This document shows positions 50,844-62,711 of a stretch of 64,000 nucleotides of DNA, piece after piece. Every line of letters begins with the position of its first letter. The stretch's first letter is position 1. A model generated the notes under the pieces. The model saw only the letters and a program-made list of their open reading frames with translations, made no database searches and was not told the origin of the DNA. The translations under genes were made by a program, and so were the position numbers. Location of the stretch: assembly GCF_903652925.1 (NCBI RefSeq), contig NZ_CAHLAR010000009.1, forward strand, positions 236,452 through 300,451, in the 5' to 3' direction. This stretch comes from Achromobacter anxifer (GTDB lineage Bacteria > Pseudomonadota > Gammaproteobacteria > Burkholderiales > Burkholderiaceae_B).

Positions 50844-51784
50844 CGCTGCCTCCCTCCACGCATTACGACAAGCTCATCGCGCGCGCCCAGACGCTGGCGC
50901 CGGCGCATTGCGCCATCGCCCATCCCTGCGACGAGCCCTCGCTGTCGGCCGCCCTGGAAGCACGCGACCTGGGGCTGCTCAAACCCATCCTGGTGGGTCC
51001 GGAGCAGAAGATCCGCGCCACCGCCGCCGAGCACAAACTGAACCTGGGTGATGCCCGCATCGTGGATGCCCCGCACAGCCACGCGGCGGCCGAATGCGCC
51101 GTCGCCCTGGTGCGCGCGGGCGAAGCGGAGCTGCTGATGAAGGGCAGCCTGCACACCGATGAACTGATGCACGAAGTGGTGGCGCGCGCCACCGGGCTGC
51201 GCAGCAGCCGGCGCATCAGCCACGTGTTCATCATGGAAGTGCCCACCTACGCGGAGCCGCTGTTCATCACCGACGCCGCCATCAACATCTTCCCGGACCT
51301 GGAAACCAAGGCCGACATCATCCGCAACGTGATCGACCTGCACCACGGCCTGGGCCTGGGCGAGCCGCGCGTGGCGATCCTGTCGGCCGTCGAGCAGGTC
51401 AACCCCAGCATCCCCAGCACCATCGAAGCCGCGGCCCTGTGCAAGATGGCCGACCGCGGCCAGATCACGGGCGGCCTGCTGGACGGCCCGCTGGCGCTGG
51501 ACAACGCCATCAGCCCCGACGCCGCCCGCATCAAGGGCATCCGTTCGCCGGTGGCCGGCGTGGCCCAGGTGCTGGTCGTGCCCGACCTGGAAGCCGGCAA
51601 CATGCTGGCCAAGAACCTGACCTTCCTGGCCAACGCGGAAGCGGCCGGCATCGTGCTGGGGGCGCGCGTGCCCATCATCCTGACCAGCCGCGCCGACAGC
51701 CCGCGCTCGCGCCTGGCGTCCTGCGCGGTGGCGGCGATCTACGCGCACCACCTGGCCCAGCAGCAGGCCCAGCCGCTGAAATAA
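50840..51784 (+). CDS. Phosphate acetyl/butyryltransferase
   Basis: 314-residue PTA_PTB-family enzyme that interconverts acyl-CoA and acyl phosphate. Short form without the N-terminal domains of Pta. Motifs: LLKPILVGPEQKIRATA, ELLMKGSLHTDELMHEVV, SHVFIMEVPTYAEPLFITDAAINIFPDLETKADIIRNV and GPLALDNAISPDAARIKGI. It overlaps the DUF3141 stop by four bases and is followed by ackA 85 bp later, so acetyl (or propionyl/butyryl) phosphate is passed to the kinase. Confidence 0.93.
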   Translation: MTLPPSTHYDKLIARAQTLAPAHCAIAHPCDEPSLSAALEARDLGLLKPILVGPEQKIRATAAEHKLNLGDARIVDAPHSHAAAECAVALVRAGEAELLMKGSLHTDELMHEVVARATGLRSSRRISHVFIMEVPTYAEPLFITDAAINIFPDLETKADIIRNVIDLHHGLGLGEPRVAILSAVEQVNPSIPSTIEAAALCKMADRGQITGGLLDGPLALDNAISPDAARIKGIRSPVAGVAQVLVVPDLEAGNMLAKNLTFLANAEAAGIVLGARVPIILTSRADSPRSRLASCAVAAIYAHHLAQQQAQPLK

Positions 51785-51868
51785 TGGCTCCCCAGCCCGC
51801 TTGCGCGGGCTACGGCACGCTTCTCGCCGTGTGGCACGCAACTTGTCTCAACCCGGAATAACAGCGAC

Positions 51869-53053
51869 ATGAGCGACACCATCCTCGTCATCAACGCCGG
51901 CAGTTCCAGCATCAAGTTCTATCTGTACGACATCGACGGCGCGCAGGAGCTGGCTCCGCGCCTGGGCGGCCAGCTTGAAGGCATAGGCACCTCGCACCCG
52001 AAGCTGAAGGTGCGCGACGCCGCTGGCCAGACCTTGGTCGAGCGCGAGATCGCGCCCAGCCACGCGCCCGACGTGCCCAACGGGCAGGAAGTCGTCGGCA
52101 CCTGGCTCAGCGGCCACCTGGGCGGCGCGCCCCTGGCCGTGGGCCACCGCGTGGTGCACGGCGGCCCCGACCTGTCCGAGCCCGTGCTGATCGATGACGC
52201 CGTCCTGGCCAAGCTCGACACCTTCACGCCGCTGGCGCCGCTGCACCAGCCCAACAACCTGGCGCCGATCCGCGTGATCCGCGAGCGCCGGCCCTGGATC
52301 CCGCAGGTGGCCTGCTTCGACACCGCCTTCCACCGCAGCCACTCCGACGTGGCCGACCGCTACGCCCTGCCGGAACGGCTGTACCAGGAAGGCGTGCGCC
52401 GCTACGGCTTCCATGGGCTGTCCTACGAATACATCGCGCAACGCCTGAAGAAGGCGCTGCCAGACATCGCCGATGGCAAGATCATCGCGGCCCATCTGGG
52501 CTCGGGCGTGTCCGCCTGCGCCATGCATCACGGCAAGAGCGTGGACAGCACCATGGGCTTCACCGCCCTGGAAGGCCTGCCCATGGGCACCCGCCCTGGC
52601 CGCCTGGACCCGGGCGTGGTGCTGTGGATGATGGAACGCGGCATGAATCATGACGAGATCGAGCACCTGCTCTATCACGACTGCGGCATGAAGGGGCTCT
52701 CGGGCATCAGCAACGACATGCGCGAACTGCTGGCCAGCGACGCCCCTTCGGCCAAGCTGGCCTTGCAGTACTTCGCCTGGCGCGTGGCCGAAGGCATGAT
52801 AGGCCTGGCATGCGCCATGAACGGCGTGGACGGCATCGTCTTCACCGCCGGCGTGGGAGAAAACTCCGCCGAGATCCGCCAGGCGATCAGCGAGCACTGG
52901 GGCTGGCTGGGCATCAAGCTGGACCCGGAACGCAACGCCCGCCACGGACCGCGCATTTCCAGCGACGACAGCCGCATCGGCGTCTACGTGGTGCGCACCA
53001 ACGAAGAACTGATCATCGCGCAGCACACACTGGCGCTGGTGAAACAGCGATGA
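51869..53053 (+). CDS. ackA: Acetate/propionate kinase
   Basis: 394-residue acyl kinase. ILVINAGSSSIKFYLYD is the N-terminal phosphate-binding motif, then HRVVHGGPDLSEPVLIDD, ACFDTAFHRSHSDVADRYALPERLYQEGVRRYGFHGLSYEYIA (two AckA signatures) and FTAGVGENSAEIRQAI at the C-terminus. It generates ATP from acyl phosphate. It overlaps fabI by four bases. Confidence 0.96.
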   Translation: MSDTILVINAGSSSIKFYLYDIDGAQELAPRLGGQLEGIGTSHPKLKVRDAAGQTLVEREIAPSHAPDVPNGQEVVGTWLSGHLGGAPLAVGHRVVHGGPDLSEPVLIDDAVLAKLDTFTPLAPLHQPNNLAPIRVIRERRPWIPQVACFDTAFHRSHSDVADRYALPERLYQEGVRRYGFHGLSYEYIAQRLKKALPDIADGKIIAAHLGSGVSACAMHHGKSVDSTMGFTALEGLPMGTRPGRLDPGVVLWMMERGMNHDEIEHLLYHDCGMKGLSGISNDMRELLASDAPSAKLALQYFAWRVAEGMIGLACAMNGVDGIVFTAGVGENSAEIRQAISEHWGWLGIKLDPERNARHGPRISSDDSRIGVYVVRTNEELIIAQHTLALVKQR

Positions 53054-53823
53054 GCGCGCCCCTGCCGCTTGCGGGCAAGCGCGGCCTGGTGACGGGCATC
53101 GCCAACGCCGATTCCATCGCCTGGGGCTGCGCCAAGGCGTTCCGCGCCCTGGGCGCGGAACTGGCCGTGACCTACCTCAACGACAAGGCCCTGCGCCACG
53201 TGGAGCCGCTGGCGCGCCAGGTGGACGCGCCGCTGCTGCTGCCGCTGGACCTGATACGCGAAGGCGAGCTCGAAGCCGTCTTCGACAGCATCGCGGCCGA
53301 ATGGGGCCAACTGGACTTCGTGCTGCACTCCATCGCCTTCGCGCCGCGCGACGACCTGCACGGCCGCGTGACGGACTGCTCGCGCGCCGGCTTCCTGCAG
53401 GCGATGGACATCTCCTGCTGGTCCTTCATCCGCATGGCCAAGCTGGCCGAGCCGCTGATGCGCAACGGCGGCGCGCTGTTCTGCATGAGCTACTACGGCT
53501 CGCAGATGGTGGTAGAGCACTACAACATGATGGGGCCGGTGAAGGCCGCGCTGGAATCCGCCACCCGCTACCTGGCGGCGGAACTGGGACCGCAAGGCAT
53601 ACGGGTGCACGCCATCTCGCCCGGCCCCTTGAAGACGCGCGCCGCCTCGGGCATCGCCGAGTTCGACGCGCTGCTGGACCGCGCCCAGGCCAAGGCGCCC
53701 ACCCGCAGCCTGGTATCCATCGACGACGTGGGCGAGGCCACCGCCTGGCTGGCCACCGACGCCGCCCGCCGCATGACCGGGCAGACGATCTATATCGACG
53801 GCGGGTACCACATCATCGACTAA
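53050..53823 (+). CDS. fabI: Enoyl-[acyl-carrier-protein] reductase, FabI type
   Basis: 257-residue SDR-family NAD(P)H-dependent reductase. Nucleotide-binding start LAGKRGLVTGIANADSIAWGCAKAF and active-site Tyr and Lys in HYNMMGPVKAALE (Y-x6-K of FabI), and DFVLHSIAFAPRDDLHGRV. It is the last gene of the DUF3141-pta-ackA operon, so it is probably a second FabI paralogue with a role in that pathway rather than in main fatty acid synthesis. Confidence 0.93.
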   Translation: MSAPLPLAGKRGLVTGIANADSIAWGCAKAFRALGAELAVTYLNDKALRHVEPLARQVDAPLLLPLDLIREGELEAVFDSIAAEWGQLDFVLHSIAFAPRDDLHGRVTDCSRAGFLQAMDISCWSFIRMAKLAEPLMRNGGALFCMSYYGSQMVVEHYNMMGPVKAALESATRYLAAELGPQGIRVHAISPGPLKTRAASGIAEFDALLDRAQAKAPTRSLVSIDDVGEATAWLATDAARRMTGQTIYIDGGYHIID

Positions 53824-53839
53824 GGCCTGCGCGCTGGCC

Positions 53840-55528
53840 CTATCCCAGCGTGGCCGGCGGCGCCTGGCGCCAGCGCTCGATGGCTTCCACCGCCTGCTCG
53901 GGGCTGCCGAATATCTTGTCGCGGCCGATCTTCTTGACCAGGCCGGACCGTTCCAGCGCGGTGCGGAACTGGCCGTGCCCGCCCGCGACCAGCAGCGTGA
54001 TGCCGCGCTCGTCCAGTTCGCGCTTGAGCTCGTACAGCGCCTCGACGGCGTCGGCGTCGGCCTGCGTCATGGCTTCGGCGTCCAGCACGAACCACTGCAC
54101 TTCGCCCGCATGCTCGATGACCTCGCGCGCGCGCCGGCGGAACGCGTCGGCGTTGAAGAACCACACCGAGGACTCGAACAGCCAAATCACCGCGCCCGGC
54201 ACCGGCTGCGCCTCGGGATTCAGGTGCAGCTTGCCCAGCACCGATTCGCCGGGAAGCCGCCCCAGCAAGGCATCCCGCGGATTACCCGACACGTACATCG
54301 CGTACAACAGCGTGGCGCCCACCGACACCGCCACGCCCTGCAACACGCCGAAGCCCACCACGCCCACCGCCGCCAGGATGCCGAACGCCAGTTCGATGCG
54401 CGAAATGCGGGCCAGCCGCATGAAGGCATGGCCGTCGAACAGGCTGATCGCGGCCAGCAGCAGAATGGCCGACAGCACGGCTTGCGGCAACCAGTACAGC
54501 GGCCCGCTCAGCAGGCCCACCACGATGGCCAGTGCCGCCGCGGCCGTTACGCTGACCAGGGGCGACGAGCCTCCGGCCACCAGCCCCACCGCCGTGCGCG
54601 AGTCCGCGCCGGTCACCACAAAGCCCTGGAACAGGCCCGCGGCCATGTTGGCCGCGCCAAAGCCCACCAGCTCGCGATTGGGATCCACGTGTTCGCCCGT
54701 GCGCGCCGCGAAACTGCGCGCCGTCACGATGCCGCTGGAAAAGCTCACCACCAGCACTCCCGCCGCGCCCAGCAGGATGCCGTCCACGCCTTCCAGCCGC
54801 ACGGGCAAGCTCAGCGCCGGCAGGCCGGCAGGCACCGTGCCCACGACCGCGATGCCCAGGCCGGGAAAATTGAACAGCCACGACAGCAGGCAGGCCAGCA
54901 CCACCAGCATAATGGGGCCGGGCCAATTGGGCCGCCAGCGCTTCACCGCCACCAGCAGCGCGCATGACGTCAGGCCCAGGATCAGGGTCGGAATCTGGAT
55001 TTCCTGCAATCGCCGCGACAGTTCCAGAAAGGGATGCACCAAGCCGCTGTTGCGCAGCCCCACGCCCGTCAGGCCGCTGAGTTGGGACAAGGCCAGGGTG
55101 ATGGCCACGCCCGCCATGTAGCCGATCAGCACTGGCCGCGACAGCAGGTTGGCCAGCACTCCCAGCCGCAGGGCGCGCGCGATCAGGCAGCCCACCCCCA
55201 CCGTCAGGGCGATGCCGGTGGCCGCCACCAGGCGGTCCTCCGGCGTGGTCAGGGCCATCCCGGTCAGGGTGGCGGCGATCAGGGTGCAGGTGGCCGTGTC
55301 AGGCCCGACGATCAAGGTGCGCGACGATCCGAACAAGGCATAGCCCAGCATCCCGGCAATGGCCGCCCACAGACCGGCCACGGGAGGCACGCCCATCATG
55401 GCCGCATAGGCCAGGCCCACCGGCAGCGCCACCGCCGCCACGCTGAGGCCGGCGGTCACGTCGCGCCGCGCCGATTCCCGGGTGATGCCGCGGAAATTGT
55501 TGAGGCCGGGAATGAAGCGTAGGTTCAT
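53840..55528 (-). CDS. SulP-family anion transporter with STAS domain
   Basis: 562-residue membrane transporter (SLC26/SulP) for sulfate, bicarbonate or dicarboxylates. About ten or more hydrophobic segments from residue 20 to 410, beginning TRESARRDVTAGLSVAAVALPVGLAYAAMMGVPPVAGLWAA, the SulP signature; the C-terminal STAS domain is at about 440-550 (IWLFESSVWFFNADAFRRRAREVIEHAGEVQWFVLDAEAMTQADADAVEAL). It converges with fabI and is followed on the other side by pgk. Confidence 0.94.
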   Translation of the reverse strand: MNLRFIPGLNNFRGITRESARRDVTAGLSVAAVALPVGLAYAAMMGVPPVAGLWAAIAGMLGYALFGSSRTLIVGPDTATCTLIAATLTGMALTTPEDRLVAATGIALTVGVGCLIARALRLGVLANLLSRPVLIGYMAGVAITLALSQLSGLTGVGLRNSGLVHPFLELSRRLQEIQIPTLILGLTSCALLVAVKRWRPNWPGPIMLVVLACLLSWLFNFPGLGIAVVGTVPAGLPALSLPVRLEGVDGILLGAAGVLVVSFSSGIVTARSFAARTGEHVDPNRELVGFGAANMAAGLFQGFVVTGADSRTAVGLVAGGSSPLVSVTAAAALAIVVGLLSGPLYWLPQAVLSAILLLAAISLFDGHAFMRLARISRIELAFGILAAVGVVGFGVLQGVAVSVGATLLYAMYVSGNPRDALLGRLPGESVLGKLHLNPEAQPVPGAVIWLFESSVWFFNADAFRRRAREVIEHAGEVQWFVLDAEAMTQADADAVEALYELKRELDERGITLLVAGGHGQFRTALERSGLVKKIGRDKIFGSPEQAVEAIERWRQAPPATLG

Positions 55529-55639
55529 GGTGCTGCGGGGGGGAAAATCGGTGGGATGACCGCGCGGGCGCGCCGTTTTGCGCCAAGGCTACACCAAGCC
55601 AGCCGCAGCGGGGTGGCCTGGATCAAGGGAGCGGCATAA

Positions 55640-55668
55640 AAAAAGCCGCCCCGGCTTGGGGCGGCTTC
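55640..55668 (-). terminator. Terminator after pgk
   Basis: Minus-strand reading gives AAGCCGCCCC / GGGGCGGCTT (arms 55643-55667) followed by seven T bases. It ends the tkt-gap-pgk direction transcript 23 bp after the pgk stop. Confidence 0.92.
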
Positions 55669-55690
55669 GGCCTTGCGAGGGCGCGCCGTA

Positions 55691-56887
55691 TTACCCGGCG
55701 TAGCGGGCTTCCAGCACGGCCACGGCCGGCAGGGTCTTGCCTTCCAGGAATTCCAGGAAAGCGCCGCCGCCGGTCGAGATGTAGCCGACCTGTTCGCCGA
55801 TGCCGTACTTGGCGATGGCGGCCAGGGTGTCGCCGCCGCCGGCGATCGAGAAGCCTTCGGATTCGGCGATGGCGCGCGCCACCACTTCGGTGCCGTTGGC
55901 GAACTGGTCGAATTCGAACACGCCCACGGGGCCGTTCCAGACAATGGTGCCGGCCTTCTTCAGGATCTCGGCCAGTTGCGCCGCGGTCTGGGGACCGATG
56001 TCCAGGATCATGTCGTCGTCGGCCACGGCATCGGCGGCCTTGACGGTGGCTTCGGCATCGGCGCCGAAGGACTTGGCGCACACCACGTCCACCGGAATCG
56101 GCACGGCCGCGCCGCGCTGCTTCATGATGTCGATCACGGCGCGAGCCTGGTCGACCTGGTCGGGTTCGGCCAGCGACTTGCCGATGGACAGGCCGGCGGC
56201 CAGCATGAAGGTGTTGGCGATGCCGCCGCCCACGACCAGCTGGTCGACCTTGTCGGCCAGCGATTGCAGGATGGACAGCTTGGTCGACACCTTGGAGCCG
56301 CCAACGATGGCGACCAGCGGACGCTTGGGTTCGTGCAGCGCGCGGCCCAGGGCTTCCAGTTCGGCGGCCAGCAGCGGGCCGGCGCAGGCCACGGGCGCGA
56401 AGCGCGCGATGCCGTGGGTGGTGGCTTCGGCGCGGTGCGCGGTGCCGAAGGCGTCATTGACGTAGACGTCACACAGCGCGGCCATCTTCTTGGACAGCGC
56501 TTCGTCGTCCTTCTTCTCGCCGACGTTCACGCGGCAGTTTTCCAGCAGCACGACCTGGCCGTGATCGACCTGGACGCCATCGACCCAGTCGCGCACCAGC
56601 TGCACGGGCATGCCCAGCAGCTCGGACAGACGCTGGCCGACCTTGGCCAGCGAATCGGCCTCGGTCAGCACGCCTTCCTTGGGGCGGCCCAGGTGGGACG
56701 TAACCATGACGGCGGCGCCGGCGTCCAGCGCCATGCGGATGCCGGGCACCGAGGCGCGGATGCGGGTGTCTTCGCTGATGCGGCCGGCGTCGTCGAACGG
56801 CACGTTCAGATCGGCGCGAATGAACACGCGCTTGCCGGACAGGGCGCCGGACTTGGCCAGCGCGGACAGAGTGTTGACCTTGGACAT
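55691..56887 (-). CDS. pgk: Phosphoglycerate kinase
   Basis: 398-residue glycolytic kinase. [18 protein letters not shown] (N-terminal substrate site), [31 protein letters not shown] and the C-terminal [23 protein letters not shown] (GGG-Thr-Glu nucleotide site) are all present. The ATG at 56887 ([14 protein letters not shown]) fits; an upstream frame is spurious. It follows gap by 95 bp, which contain a hairpin TTTTCCGCatGCGGAAAA type element. Confidence 0.96.
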   Translation of the reverse strand: MSKVNTLSALAKSGALSGKRVFIRADLNVPFDDAGRISEDTRIRASVPGIRMALDAGAAVMVTSHLGRPKEGVLTEADSLAKVGQRLSELLGMPVQLVRDWVDGVQVDHGQVVLLENCRVNVGEKKDDEALSKKMAALCDVYVNDAFGTAHRAEATTHGIARFAPVACAGPLLAAELEALGRALHEPKRPLVAIVGGSKVSTKLSILQSLADKVDQLVVGGGIANTFMLAAGLSIGKSLAEPDQVDQARAVIDIMKQRGAAVPIPVDVVCAKSFGADAEATVKAADAVADDDMILDIGPQTAAQLAEILKKAGTIVWNGPVGVFEFDQFANGTEVVARAIAESEGFSIAGGGDTLAAIAKYGIGEQVGYISTGGGAFLEFLEGKTLPAVAVLEARYAG

Positions 56888-56982
56888 ATTTGGATTCCTA
56901 CGATGGGCGTACAAAGGGGACGAACCCATTTTCCGCATGCGCGGAAAACAAATCCGTCCCCTCTATCGACTAGCCGTGTTGC

Positions 56983-60044
<3,062 letters not shown>

Positions 60045-60275
60045 TCGGAAGGCTCTGTGAAGCTGGCGGGCCTACTGAGGAAATAGGGGCCAGTTGAGTA
60101 GGTTGCGAAGCAGGAGATTTTAGCATCTGAGGATTTCTCCCTCGCCATCGGCCAGAAGGCGGGCCCATGCTAGGCTAGCGCCCCAAAAAAGATGCCCCCA
60201 GGAGGGCGTTTTTGCCTCGGGGCGGCCCGATCGTGACAATATGCCCCCACACCCCCCATGTAATACACACTAGAT
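60045..60275. promoter_or_regulatory. Intergenic region between divergent tkt and rsmE
   Basis: 231 bp without a gene between divergent tkt (minus) and rsmE (plus). It holds both promoters. A weak stem (GCCCCC / GGGC near 60193-60212) with T-tract follows on the plus strand. No clear regulator site. Confidence 0.45.
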
Positions 60276-61007
60276 ATGTCAGCCCCCCGCTTCTTCTGCG
60301 ACATCCCTTTGACCGCCGGCGCCCGCGTGGCGCTTCCCGAGCCTCTGGCGCACCATGCGCTGCGCGTGCTGCGGCTGCGCGCAGGCGAGGCCGTGGCGCT
60401 GTTCAACGGCCAGGGCGGCGAATATCCCGCCACGCTCGAGGTGGACGGCAAGGCCGGCTTTGCCCAGCTGGGCGAATTCCAGCCGCGCGAGGCCGAGTTG
60501 GCCGGGCGCGTCACCTTGGTGCAAGGGCTGCCCTCCGGGGACAAGATGGACTGGGTGGTGGAAAAGGCCGTGGAACTGGGCGCGGCGCGCGTCTGCCCCA
60601 TCGCGGCCCAGCGCAGCGTGCTGCAGTTGTCGGGGCCCCGGCTGGACAAGCGCGTGGCGCATTGGCAGCGCATCGCGCAGTCCGCCAGCGAACAGTGCGG
60701 CCGCAACCGGCTGATGGCCGTGGACGCGCCCCGCACGCTGGCCGACTGGCTGGCGCAACCTGCCGAGGGGCTGCGCCTGCTGTGCCATCCCGAAGCCGGC
60801 GACGATCTGGCCGCCGCGCTGCGGGCCGAGCCCGGCCTGCAGGCCCTGACCTTGCTGGTCGGGCCCGAAGGCGGATGGTCGGACAAGGAATTGGCTCAGG
60901 CTCGCGAAGCCGGCGTGCAGGCCGTGCGCTTCGGTCCCCGGGTGCTGCGCACCGAGACAGCGGGACTGGCCTTGCTATCGGCGGCCAGCGCGCTGCTGGC
61001 CTGGTAG
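60276..61007 (+). CDS. rsmE: 16S rRNA (uracil-1498-N3)-methyltransferase
   Basis: 243-residue SPOUT-class methyltransferase that methylates U1498 of 16S rRNA. RFFCDIPLTAGARVALPEPLAHHALRVLRLRAGEAVALFNGQGGEY is the N-terminal PUA-like domain. The SPOUT knot has LLVGPEGGWSDKELAQAREAGVQAVRFGPRVLRTETAGLALLSAA. Confidence 0.95.
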   Translation: MSAPRFFCDIPLTAGARVALPEPLAHHALRVLRLRAGEAVALFNGQGGEYPATLEVDGKAGFAQLGEFQPREAELAGRVTLVQGLPSGDKMDWVVEKAVELGAARVCPIAAQRSVLQLSGPRLDKRVAHWQRIAQSASEQCGRNRLMAVDAPRTLADWLAQPAEGLRLLCHPEAGDDLAAALRAEPGLQALTLLVGPEGGWSDKELAQAREAGVQAVRFGPRVLRTETAGLALLSAASALLAW

Positions 61008-61017
61008 GACGGCCGGA

Positions 61018-61485
61018 TCAGTTGTCTTCGCCGTAGGGCGCCGCGGCCACTCCGGGCTCGGGGTCCGGATGGCGTCCGGCGTGCTCGACGACATACGCGA
61101 AAACACGGCCGTTCTCGCGGGCGAAATCGGCCGCGTCGGAGCAAACGGTTTCAATGCGCCCGGAATCCTCTTCCAGCGCCGGATCGCCCGAATGCAGCTT
61201 GTATAGCCACAGCACCACGCCGGTCTTGTGGTCCAGCACGGTGTCGCAGAGGCAGTCGTAGAGAGCGTCCAGATTTCCGCCGAAGTACTCGGGGAAATCC
61301 ACGGCCTTGACGATGGCGCGCAGCACGGCGGAACGACTGCGGGCAGGATCGCAATTGGCGACGAACAGGGCCAAACCGAGCTCGTGAGCGGCGTCGACGA
61401 CGGCTTTCTTGTCCAGCCCTTCATGGGCCAGCGCACCGCCTCGCATCAGCTGCCGCTGCAGAGTAGATTGGCCATTGCGCGTCAT
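61018..61485 (-). CDS. Barstar-family protein
   Basis: 155-residue barstar-like protein, a ribonuclease-inhibitor fold. Residues about 40-105 carry FVANCDPARSRSAVLRAIVKAVDFPEYFGGNLDALYDCLCD, the barstar signature. N- and C-terminal extensions are present. No barnase-like ribonuclease or other toxin gene is adjacent. It overlaps the patatin gene by four bases. Probably an inhibitor of an endogenous or injected RNase; the target is unknown. Confidence 0.85.
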   Translation of the reverse strand: MTRNGQSTLQRQLMRGGALAHEGLDKKAVVDAAHELGLALFVANCDPARSRSAVLRAIVKAVDFPEYFGGNLDALYDCLCDTVLDHKTGVVLWLYKLHSGDPALEEDSGRIETVCSDAADFARENGRVFAYVVEHAGRHPDPEPGVAAAPYGEDN

Positions 61486-62711
61486 GCCTGAGCCTCCTTG
61501 AAAAAGGCGATCACTTCTTCGTTACGCTGCATCGTATCGGCATAACCCAGTTCAATCAATCGCTTGGTGTAGCTTGATTCAAATAAGAGGTAGGACATCA
61601 GCGCCCCGCCTCCTGGACGGCCTGGGTCGGACGATACACCGAGTACGCGAAAAAGGGCACGGGCCTGGGCCGGCATGTCCTGCAAATGTTCCAGCGCCAT
61701 GACATCCAGCGACTGGCTGGGCGTGATCGTCAGGACCTCGATGCGCCGCGCATTGCCCCGCACGCCATCGGCGCCGGCCTGGTCCATCAGATAGTTGATG
61801 CGCTCCAGGCGTTCGACGTCGACCGACAGGCCGTCCAGGAATATGCTGGCCAACGCATGCCCGCCGACCTGGGCCAGCGAAGGGTACGGCGGCGAATCCT
61901 CGCGGTTCTCGGGGTGGGTCTCGTCGCGGTAGCCGGTGCCTATCACCAGCACGCGGTTGGCGCCCATGTGGATGGCCGGACTGATCGGCGCCAACTGGCG
62001 CATGGAACCGTCGCCGCACCACTCGCCCTTGCCGTGCACCTGCACCTGCCGGGCCGGGAAGACGAAGGGAATGGCGGACGAGGCCATCAGATGGTCGATG
62101 CCGATGGGCGTGGGGATCGCCAGCCGCAGATAGCGATGCCAGGGCTCGATGGGCGTGTGCGCCTGGTAGAAGGTCAGGTGCTCGCCGCTGGTATAGCCCG
62201 ACGCCGTGATCGCCAGCGCCGACAGCGCGCCGCTTTCCAGGTTGGAACGCAGATGCTGGAAATCCAGCACGCGCTCCAGCAGGGCCTGCATGGGACTATT
62301 GTCCAGCAGCGAATGGGGCCGCTTGCGCGTCAGGCCCGAATACATCCAGCCCAGCGACAACAGGCCCAGCCAGCGGACTCCGGTACGGATCAGGCCGGGC
62401 GCGTCGGCCCGGTAGATCATGTCCGTATTCAGCGATGACCACAGCCTGCGGATGCGGCGCACACCCAGATGCGGCCGGTCGGCGCGGCAGGCCAGCGCGG
62501 CGGCGTTGATGGCGCCAGCGGAAGTGCCGCAGATGATGTGGAAAGGATTTTGAAAGCGGGAGTGCCAGTCCGGGTCCAGCAGCTCCATGATGGCGCTGAG
62601 CACGCCCACCTGATAGGCGGCGCGCGCGCCGCCTCCGGTCAGGACCAGGCCGGTCGGCGTGCGCGGGCACGCCGGACCGGGAGGAGTCACTTCAACGTGG
62701 CGTGTTGACAT
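61482..62711 (-). CDS. Patatin-like phospholipase
   Basis: 409-residue patatin-domain hydrolase. Oxyanion motif TGGGARAAYQVG (about residue 25-36), nucleophile elbow CGTSAGA (Ser in GTSAG) and the catalytic Asp in WCGDGSMRQLAP, so a complete Ser/Asp dyad. No transmembrane or signal segment obvious, so probably cytoplasmic. The start at 62711 overlaps the end of maeB by 20 bases, which suggests translational coupling. Confidence 0.9.
   Translation of the reverse strand: MSTRHVEVTPPGPACPRTPTGLVLTGGGARAAYQVGVLSAIMELLDPDWHSRFQNPFHIICGTSAGAINAAALACRADRPHLGVRRIRRLWSSLNTDMIYRADAPGLIRTGVRWLGLLSLGWMYSGLTRKRPHSLLDNSPMQALLERVLDFQHLRSNLESGALSALAITASGYTSGEHLTFYQAHTPIEPWHRYLRLAIPTPIGIDHLMASSAIPFVFPARQVQVHGKGEWCGDGSMRQLAPISPAIHMGANRVLVIGTGYRDETHPENREDSPPYPSLAQVGGHALASIFLDGLSVDVERLERINYLMDQAGADGVRGNARRIEVLTITPSQSLDVMALEHLQDMPAQARALFRVLGVSSDPGRPGGGALMSYLLFESSYTKRLIELGYADTMQRNEEVIAFFKEAQA

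Noticed and set aside
53301-55121. 606-codon plus-strand frame spanning fabI and the SulP gene
   Set aside because: Crosses a convergent gene boundary and is antisense to SulP; low-complexity Ser/Arg/Thr content.
60185-60215. Terminator between tkt and rsmE
   Set aside because: The stem is short and no gene ends here on either strand; divergent promoters are expected instead.
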